10,390 nucleotides of DNA from Propionibacteriaceae bacterium (GTDB lineage Bacteria > Actinomycetota > Actinomycetes > Propionibacteriales > Propionibacteriaceae). Numbering within the stretch: position 1 is the stretch's first letter; each line of letters starts with the position of its first letter. A program made the translations under genes and the position numbers. The notes under the pieces are model-generated. The model worked only from the letters and a program-made list of their open reading frames with translations. It searched no databases and was not told the DNA's origin. This document shows, piece by piece, positions 6,474-10,390 of this stretch. The DNA lies in assembly GCA_003158895.1 (NCBI GenBank), contig PMLO01000080.1:1902-12291 (forward strand). The letters are read 5' to 3'.

Positions 6474-6486
6474 GTAACCGGGTTAC
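6474..6486. promoter_or_regulatory. GTAACC-N-GGTTAC palindrome upstream of the 195-aa gene
   Basis: A perfect 6-bp-arm palindrome just upstream of the leader stem-loop. The counterpart at 7541-7553 keeps the position but has one changed base pair. It is either a regulator site or part of the promoter; no confident -35/-10 pair was found here. Confidence 0.45.
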
Positions 6487-6489
6487 GTA

Positions 6490-6537
6490 TCAGACTCCAG
6501 TCAGATGAGCGGCGCCTAATCTCGCGCTGGAGTCTGA
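6490..6537. repeat. 11-bp inverted repeat upstream of the 195-aa gene
   Basis: TCAGACTCCAG (6490-6500) and CTGGAGTCTGA (6527-6537) are perfect reverse complements 26 nt apart. The inner arm also contains the GACTNNAGTC element shared with copy B at 7561-7570. They may be paired binding sites or one arm of a looped operator. The outer arm is unique to copy A. Confidence 0.6.
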
Positions 6538-6700
6538 CCCGGACAGGGGTCTGAGCCGGCCATCTGGCCGCCGCATCTGGGACCTGGCCCCGCTCCACTC
6601 GTCGGCCGGTCGCGGCGCTCCCGCCACGCCCTCGTACGCATAGCCGCGCCAACCCCGCAGGGGCCGAGCTGTGGGTTGAGCACGAGAACCTGAACGACGC

Positions 6701-6741
6701 AAGCGGTGTTGGCGCACCCATGGGGCGCGCCAACACCGCTT
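6701..6741 (-). terminator. Strong hairpin terminator after the 208-aa SipW-signal protein gene
   Basis: A perfect 15-bp stem (AAGCGGTGTTGGCGC with GCGCCAACACCGCTT) closes an 11-nt loop that can add a CCC/GGG extension. It starts 40 nt after the stop codon at 6782. There is no long T-run. It should end transcription of the 208-aa gene, so the 195-aa gene depends on its own promoter. Confidence 0.78.
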
Positions 6742-6781
6742 GACCATCGTCGGCCGCGAAGGCCGCCGTGGTGGTCGAGGC

Positions 6782-7408
6782 TCAGGCTCCGAAGGTCCAG
6801 GTCAGAGGCTGCGAGGCCTGCAGACCCTGGTAGGCGTTCGTGGCGCTGGAGTCGAGCGAGACGGAGAAGGTGAACGTCGCGGTGATGCCCGCGGCAAGCG
6901 GCGCCAGGGCCTGCACTGCCGTGAAGGCCGTCGCGGTCCCGTCATAGACGGTGGTACCCCCGGTGGTGATCTTGATCTTCAGCTTGTCGCAGAGGTCGTT
7001 CGCGGTGCCGCTCGACGTGCCCAGGACAGACTGGGTGCAGGCGCCCGGCGACAGGCTGAAGCTCGGCGCGGCGACAGAACCCGAGTTTTTGATGACGACG
7101 TACGTGGTGTTGGCCGCGCCGCCCGGTGTCAGGAGTTTGCCGGTGCCGCCGTACTTGTTGATCGTGGCGCAAATGGCTGAGTTGCCCGAGACGCCGTCTG
7201 TGCCTTCGGTGCTCTTGCACGTCACGCCACCCGATGTCTCCTCCATGACGAGGGCACCGGTGCCGGCAGTGTTGAGAGAGTTCTGGATGGAGGCGGTGAA
7301 GGCCGAGAAGGTCGGAGACATTCCCAGGGCCAGTACGAGCGAAGAGACGCCGCCGGCAACGATGAGCGGAAAGGAGAGCCTGCGCTTCTTGGAGCTGGTT
7401 TCTGACAT
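6782..7408 (-). CDS. SipW-dependent-type signal peptide protein, 208 aa (TasA/camelysin-like)
   Basis: Paralogue of the 195-aa protein. The N-terminus MSETSSKKRRLSFPLIVAGG, hydrophobic core and SPTFSAFTASIQNSLNTAG give the same SipW-cognate signal class, with cleavage expected between A36 and F37. The mature part has cysteines in GVTC and AIC, INKYGG, an LTPGGAAN turn, NSGSVAAPSFSLSPGAC and DLCDKLKI, so the four-cysteine pattern is kept. It ends YQGLQASQPLTWTFGA. The ATG at 7406-7408 is preceded by AAGGGG (7419-7424) at 10 nt; the 17 in-frame codons upstream lie in the leader. Its upstream region is a near copy of that of the 195-aa gene, so both are probably regulated alike. Likely exported and trimmed by the SipW-type peptidases; its role is inferred from the family only. 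Confidence 0.88.
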   Translation of the reverse strand: MSETSSKKRRLSFPLIVAGGVSSLVLALGMSPTFSAFTASIQNSLNTAGTGALVMEETSGGVTCKSTEGTDGVSGNSAICATINKYGGTGKLLTPGGAANTTYVVIKNSGSVAAPSFSLSPGACTQSVLGTSSGTANDLCDKLKIKITTGGTTVYDGTATAFTAVQALAPLAAGITATFTFSVSLDSSATNAYQGLQASQPLTWTFGA

Positions 7409-7418
7409 GGGTGTGTTT

Positions 7419-7424
7419 CCCCTT
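7419..7424 (-). promoter_or_regulatory. Ribosome binding site of the 208-aa protein gene
   Basis: AAGGGG on the minus strand, 10 nt before ATG 7406-7408, at the same place as AAGGAG in the 195-aa gene. It supports the shared start. Confidence 0.65.
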
Positions 7425-7431
7425 GATCGGA

Positions 7432-7456
7432 TCCGGGACCGTCCCCTTGGCCCGGA
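7432..7456 (-). promoter_or_regulatory. Leader stem-loop 2 of the 208-aa gene
   Basis: Arms TCCGGG and CCCGGA with a 13-nt loop reading CCAAGGGGACGGT on the minus strand, as in copy A. Confidence 0.5.
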
Positions 7457-7470
7457 CATTGGGATGTGCA

Positions 7471-7528
7471 GGCGGATCAGAGATGTCTTTCACCGAAGTC
7501 CCCCGGCTCGGTGAAGCTCTGGAGCGCC
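7471..7528 (-). ncRNA. Leader stem-loop 1 of the 208-aa gene (CGGGGG-loop RNA element)
   Basis: In RNA sense, GGCG pairs with CGCC, CAGAG with CTCTG and TTCACCGA with TCGGTGAA, closing the loop GCCGGGGGACT. This is a three-tier hairpin about 58 nt long. Loop and stem layout match 6403-6461. The box lies about 82 nt from the start codon. Confidence 0.5.
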
Positions 7529-7540
7529 AGTGATGCAAAG

Positions 7541-7553
7541 GTAACCCGGTTGA
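7541..7553. promoter_or_regulatory. GTAACC-N-GGTTGA imperfect palindrome upstream of the 208-aa gene
   Basis: Counterpart of the perfect palindrome at 6474-6486, with one symmetric position changed. It lies between the leader stem-loop and the GACTGCAGTC element (7561-7570, itself a perfect 10-bp palindrome). Confidence 0.4.
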
Positions 7554-7639
7554 CGTATCAGACTGCAGTCAGATGAGCAGGTGCTTACGAACGGACCAGG
7601 GTGTTAGTCGGTATGGCCCATGACGGTACGTTGGCCGCC

Positions 7640-8596
7640 ATGTCGATGACCCTGGAGTCCCTGGCTGCGACCAGGCAGCTGGTGGCGAAGTACGTCCCCA
7701 CTACGCCGTCGTACGCGTGGCCGCTCCTCGCGCGCGCCACGGGCGCCGACGTGTGGGTCAAGCACGAGAACCACACGCCTACGGGTGCGTTCAAGGTACG
7801 CGGCGGGGTGACCTTCATCTCGCGCCTCATCGCCGAACACGGCAGGCCTGCGGGACTCGTCTCGGCGTCTCGCGGGAACCACAGCCAGAGCCTCGCGTAC
7901 GCAGGGCGCGCGTTCGGTGTCCCGGTGACGATTGTCGTGCCAGAGGGCAATTCGCCCGACAAGAACGCGGCCACGGAGGCGTTCGGTGCTGAGGTGATCG
8001 TGTACGGCGATGACTTCCAAGCGGCCCGCGAGCACAGCGTTCGGCTCGGCGAGGAGCGCGGCCTCGTCGCCGTACCGCCGTTCCACCCCTGGCTCATGGA
8101 AGGCGTCGCCACGTACGCCCTGGAGCTGCACGAGCAGGTGCCTGGGCTCGAAGCTGTGTACGTGCCGATCGGCATGGGCAGTGGTGTGTCGGCGAACATC
8201 GCCGTACGGGATCTGCTCGGGCTCGACTGCGAGATCGTCGGGGTGGTTGCGGAGCGAGCTCCCGCGTACGCCCTGTCCTACGAGGCGGGTCACGTCGTGT
8301 CCACAGACTCGGCGGACACGTTCGTCGACGGCGTCGCGTGCCGCGTGCCGGATCCGGACGCCGTGGCGAACGTGATCGCGGGGTGCTCCCGGATCGTACA
8401 GATCAGCGAGGAGGACGCCGCGGCGGCGATGGTGCTCCTGTACAGAGCCACGCACAACCTTGCCGAGCCGGCCGGTTCGCTGGCGCTGGCCGCCGTGCTG
8501 GCAGAGCGAGACCGCGTCGCCGGCCGCAAGGTCGCCATGATCCTCACCGGCGGCAATTGCGACCTGGACGTGCTCGAGGCTGCGGCACGACGCTGA
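7640..8596 (+). CDS. PLP-dependent threonine/serine dehydratase-like enzyme
   Basis: 318-aa fold-type II PLP enzyme of the threonine dehydratase/serine racemase group, which deaminates hydroxy-amino acids to 2-oxo acids and ammonia. TGAFKVRG places the Schiff-base lysine at K52. SASRGNHSQ (75-83) is the PLP-binding SxGNH loop. GMGSG (178-182) is the phosphate-binding glycine loop (GGGGL in classical members), and TGGNCD lies near the C-terminus. There is no ACT regulatory domain, so it is of the short, catabolic type. FHPWLMEGVATY (148-159) departs from the usual GQGT motif, so the exact substrate is open. I chose the ATG at 7640 from homology; ATG 7613 and GTG 7601 are in-frame alternatives and none has a convincing ribosome site. 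It is transcribed away from the 208-aa gene and converges on the 214-aa gene, and has no obvious link to the SipW locus. Confidence 0.88.
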   Translation: MSMTLESLAATRQLVAKYVPTTPSYAWPLLARATGADVWVKHENHTPTGAFKVRGGVTFISRLIAEHGRPAGLVSASRGNHSQSLAYAGRAFGVPVTIVVPEGNSPDKNAATEAFGAEVIVYGDDFQAAREHSVRLGEERGLVAVPPFHPWLMEGVATYALELHEQVPGLEAVYVPIGMGSGVSANIAVRDLLGLDCEIVGVVAERAPAYALSYEAGHVVSTDSADTFVDGVACRVPDPDAVANVIAGCSRIVQISEEDAAAAMVLLYRATHNLAEPAGSLALAAVLAERDRVAGRKVAMILTGGNCDLDVLEAAARR

Positions 8597-8615
8597 CGCC
8601 TCGTGTCCTGTCAGC

Positions 8616-9260
8616 TCAGGCGCTGAAGGTCCAGGTCAGGGACTGCGAGACATTGAGCCCCTGGTAGGAGTTGTCCACCGAGGCATCCATGGTCGTCGTC
8701 ACCGTGAACGGGATCTTGGGGCCGCCGGGTTGGACCCTCGCGAGTCCCAACCGCGCGAGCAGGTCGATGGTGCCGACGTCGCCCAACGCTGCGGCGGTGC
8801 CGCTGAAGATGGTGCTCGCGCCGGAGACGATGCTCACCGCGACCTTCGAGCACAGGTCTGTGGCGGAGCCGGAAGTAGCCCCAGGCACGGACTGTACGCA
8901 TGCGCCGGGGGTCAGGGAGAACGACGAGGCGGCGACTGTGCCGACGTCCTGGACGTACGAGAGGACGATGTCACCCTGTCCGGGGCGCATACTCGGGTTC
9001 CCGCCGTACTTGTTGATGGTCGAACAGGATGCTGCGTCTAGCAACAACCCGCCCCCGTCGGTGCTCAGGCAGCTGATTGTGCCCGAGCTGTCCGTCTCCT
9101 GCATCACGATCGTGCCGGCGCCGGCGCTGTTGGTCTGACCGGAAATCGAGGCAGTGAAAGCCCCGAACGTCGGTGACATACCGACAGCGAGCACGAGCGA
9201 TGAGATACACCCGTTGAGCACGAGCGGAAGTGACATCCGGCGCTTGAGCAATTTAGCCAT
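8616..9260 (-). CDS. SipW-dependent-type signal peptide protein, 214 aa (TasA/camelysin-like)
   Basis: Third and most divergent paralogue. The N-terminus MAKLLKRRMSLPLVLNG, hydrophobic core and SPTFGAFTASISGQTNSAGAG form a SipW-cognate signal, with the cut expected between A35 and F36. The mature part has cysteines in TISC and ASC, STINKYGG, MRPGQGD, SFSLTPGAC and DLCSKVAV, and ends YQGLNVSQSLTWTFSA. The signal, four cysteines and C-terminal motif are therefore all kept. It has an extra loop (about 160-180) next to the last strands. The ATG at 9258-9260 has AAGGAG (9272-9277) 11 nt upstream. The stop codon lies 19 nt from that of the convergent dehydratase gene. It is separated from its relatives by the dehydratase but shares their leader box, so it probably belongs to the same regulon. 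Confidence 0.87.
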   Translation of the reverse strand: MAKLLKRRMSLPLVLNGCISSLVLAVGMSPTFGAFTASISGQTNSAGAGTIVMQETDSSGTISCLSTDGGGLLLDAASCSTINKYGGNPSMRPGQGDIVLSYVQDVGTVAASSFSLTPGACVQSVPGATSGSATDLCSKVAVSIVSGASTIFSGTAAALGDVGTIDLLARLGLARVQPGGPKIPFTVTTTMDASVDNSYQGLNVSQSLTWTFSA

Positions 9261-9271
9261 GGTGGGTATGG

Positions 9272-9277
9272 CTCCTT
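9272..9277 (-). promoter_or_regulatory. Ribosome binding site of the 214-aa protein gene
   Basis: AAGGAG on the minus strand, 11 nt before ATG 9258-9260; the long spacing resembles the other two small-protein genes. Confidence 0.65.
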
Positions 9278-9327
9278 GGCGAGGTCCTGTGGATCTTCCA
9301 CACTGCGGAAGACATTGGGGGAGCAGG

Positions 9328-9379
9328 CAGGGCCGTATCGGCAGTCACCGGATTCCCCCCGGCAGTTGTGGCGCCCCTG
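9328..9379 (-). ncRNA. Leader element of the 214-aa gene (CGGGGG box)
   Basis: In RNA sense, GCCGGGGGGAATCCGGTGA (9345-9363) aligns with the loop box of the other two leaders and lies about 85 nt from the ATG, the same spacing. It can fold as CCGG-GGGGAAT-CCGG. A small GCCG-ATA-CGGC hairpin follows, and an outer CAGGGgC/GCCCTG stem encloses both. Only the box and spacing are conserved; the surrounding sequence has diverged. Confidence 0.4.
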
Positions 9380-9452
9380 TAGTGCCAAGACTGAACCTAG
9401 TCACTTTTCCGCACATATTCCCGGACATGAGGTCAACCTCATCCGGCTGCGG

Positions 9453-10390
9453 TCAGGAAAGCCTGAAATGCACGCCGGCTTCCGGGTCGACAAGGGGTTC
9501 CTGGGACGCGGCGATGCCGTCGGCGATGAGAGGGGCCTCGATCGGTACGCCGCGCTTGACCAGCGCCAGGGCGATCGGACCAAGCTCGTGGTGGCGCGCG
9601 GAGGCGCCGACGCGACCGATCACCTTGCCGTCGGCGAACAGATCGGCGCCGACAGCGGGCAGCTCGGACAGCGATCCGTCGAGCTGGAGCCGTACAAGTC
9701 GGCGTGGCGGCCGGCCCAGGTTGTGCACGCGCGCGACCGTCTCCTGACCGCGGTAGCAGCCCTTGTCGAGCGCGACGGCCGCTGACGGAACGCCGAGCTC
9801 GTTGGGGATCGTCCGGTCGTCGGTGTCGAGGCCGATGCGTGGGATCCCGATGTCGATCCGCCGCGCCTCGTACGCCCACGTCCCGACGGGCGTTCCCGCG
9901 GCGACAAGGGCTTCGACCTGCTCACGCAGGACGAACGTCTCGTACCCACCGAGCGAGTCCTCCCCCGCACGATGCAGCCCGTCGCCGGTCGGGGATCCGG
10001 GTCTCCACACGAGTCCATACTCGGTCCTCAGCGTCACCTCGACCCGCATCATGAAGCGCATCGAGTCGAGCCACGCCACGAGGTCGGCGCCGCGGCCGGG
10101 CTCTGTCCACGCCCAGTACGTGTCGCCGTCATCCGTCCCGTACATCGCGTGCTCGATGTGGCCGTTCGGGCTCAGGATGTACGCGGTGTTGGCCACCCCC
10201 GGCGCCAGCCCCTCGAAGACCTGGCTCGCCAGCGAATGGAGCCAACGGAGCCGGTCCGACCCCGAAACCGTGAACACCTCGCGGTTCGACAGGTCGACGA
10301 CGCCCGTACCGGCATCGAGCGCACGGCCTTCGGCCGCCGGGTTGCCGTAGTGCCAGGCGACGCCGGCGTCGGGGCCCACCGTCGCAAGGA
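9453..10390 (-). CDS. ygfZ: YgfZ/CAF17-family folate-binding protein (GcvT-like), 5'-incomplete
   Basis: At least 308 aa of a GcvT-related, tetrahydrofolate-binding protein of the kind that helps maintain or repair Fe-S cluster enzymes in the cytoplasm. The family signature KGCYRGQE is at residues 206-213 (counted from the GTG at 10377-10379), preceded by RTIPNELG (189-196). VDLSNREVFTVSG and RLRWLHSLASQ near the N-terminus match the family's folate-binding half, and the C-terminal barrel (IGRVGASARHHELGPIALALVKRG) is complete. The frame stays open to the right edge (LAT before the GTG) and family members usually have a few residues before the GPDAGVAWHYG equivalent, so the true start probably lies just outside. 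The GTG is a fallback. The 192-nt gap to the 214-aa gene holds that gene's leader; no terminator was recognised there. Confidence 0.9.
   Translation of the reverse strand, partial: LATVGPDAGVAWHYGNPAAEGRALDAGTGVVDLSNREVFTVSGSDRLRWLHSLASQVFEGLAPGVANTAYILSPNGHIEHAMYGTDDGDTYWAWTEPGRGADLVAWLDSMRFMMRVEVTLRTEYGLVWRPGSPTGDGLHRAGEDSLGGYETFVLREQVEALVAAGTPVGTWAYEARRIDIGIPRIGLDTDDRTIPNELGVPSAAVALDKGCYRGQETVARVHNLGRPPRRLVRLQLDGSLSELPAVGADLFADGKVIGRVGASARHHELGPIALALVKRGVPIEAPLIADGIAASQEPLVDPEAGVHFRLS

Larger units (their letters stand above)
6338..6510 (-). repeat. Duplicated upstream region, copy A (195-aa gene)
   Basis: By eye this 173-nt block aligns along its full length, with small gaps and roughly four bases in five identical, to 7409-7578 in front of the 208-aa gene. 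It holds the ribosome binding site, a 6-bp stem-loop, the CGGGGG stem-loop, the GTAACC palindrome and a GACTNNAGTC element. The remainder of the 444-base stretch between the genes (6511-6781) holds the right arm of an inverted repeat at 6527-6537 and the terminator at 6701-6741; I see no gene in it. Confidence 0.85.
7409..7578 (-). repeat. Duplicated upstream region, copy B (208-aa gene)
   Basis: 170-nt counterpart of 6338-6510, with the same order of elements. The similarity stops beyond the shared CAGATGAGC. The far end of this gap is shared with the divergent dehydratase gene, so that gene's promoter must lie in or beside it. Confidence 0.85.

Noticed and set aside
6338..6510. Assigning the leaders to a known c-di-GMP or c-di-AMP riboswitch
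   Set aside because: The GEMM core (GCACAGGGCAAACC-like) is absent, and only the GGGGGA...GGTGAA part resembles ydaO. A confident family name is not justified without a covariance search.
6338..6736. In-frame N-terminal extension of the 195-aa protein (up to 328 aa)
   Set aside because: It crosses the conserved leader hairpins, has no ribosome site of its own, and would bury the signal peptide at residue 134. The ATG at 6337 has AAGGAG and aligns with the paralogue.
7604..8455. Long open frame antisense to the dehydratase (283 codons, minus strand)
   Set aside because: Arg/His-rich shadow of a clearly recognisable PLP enzyme, with no motif of its own.
8592..8615. Possible bidirectional terminator between the dehydratase and the 214-aa gene (CTGAC/GTCAG)
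   Set aside because: Only five base pairs with a 12-nt loop and no T-run; too weak to call.

Overview
The window is high-GC DNA with the codon bias, GTG starts and gene families of an Actinomycetota chromosome. A member of the Propionibacteriales (Nocardioides or Aeromicrobium-like) is plausible, but this is a guess from style and not from a marker gene. There are ten protein-coding genes, two cut by the window edges. I see no tRNA, rRNA, CRISPR array or transposase.

Left part (1-1991): the C-terminal part of a NodB-type polysaccharide deacetylase on the + strand converges on a two-gene minus-strand operon, a CPBP-family membrane protease (1169-1933) followed 9 nt later by a TetR-family repressor (581-1159). 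The operon has a clear promoter (TTGACA, 16-nt spacer, TATTCT). Its -10 sits inside a 33-bp double palindrome, most simply read as the operator of the downstream TetR protein.

Centre (1999-7408, with an outlier at 8616-9260): a SipW-type secretion locus. Two tandem paralogues (1999-3774 and 3838-5613, both 591 aa as called) carry an N-terminal S26B/SipW-like signal peptidase with a Ser-His-Asp catalytic set. Each then has further membrane segments, an internal SipW-cognate signal-peptide-like element, and a C-terminal LamG-like jellyroll domain. Three small secreted proteins (195, 208 and 214 aa) begin with the same class of signal peptide. They share four cysteines, an INKYGG motif and a C-terminal QGxxxxQxhTWxF motif (h = L or M). 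The simplest model is that the peptidases release the three small proteins, which may form a TasA/camelysin-like surface layer or fibre, and may also cut their own LamG domain loose.

The upstream regions of the 195- and 208-aa genes are duplicates of each other (about 170 nt). They carry a conserved palindrome, a long stem-loop with a CGGGGG loop, a second 6-bp stem-loop, and a Shine-Dalgarno site 10 nt from the ATG. The 214-aa gene has a related GCCGGGGGGAATCCGGTGA box at the same distance from its start, so the three genes probably share post-transcriptional control.

Right part: a PLP-dependent threonine/serine dehydratase-like gene (7640-8596, + strand) splits the third small secreted protein from the rest of the locus. 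The window ends in a YgfZ/CAF17-family folate-binding protein (minus strand, open at the right edge).
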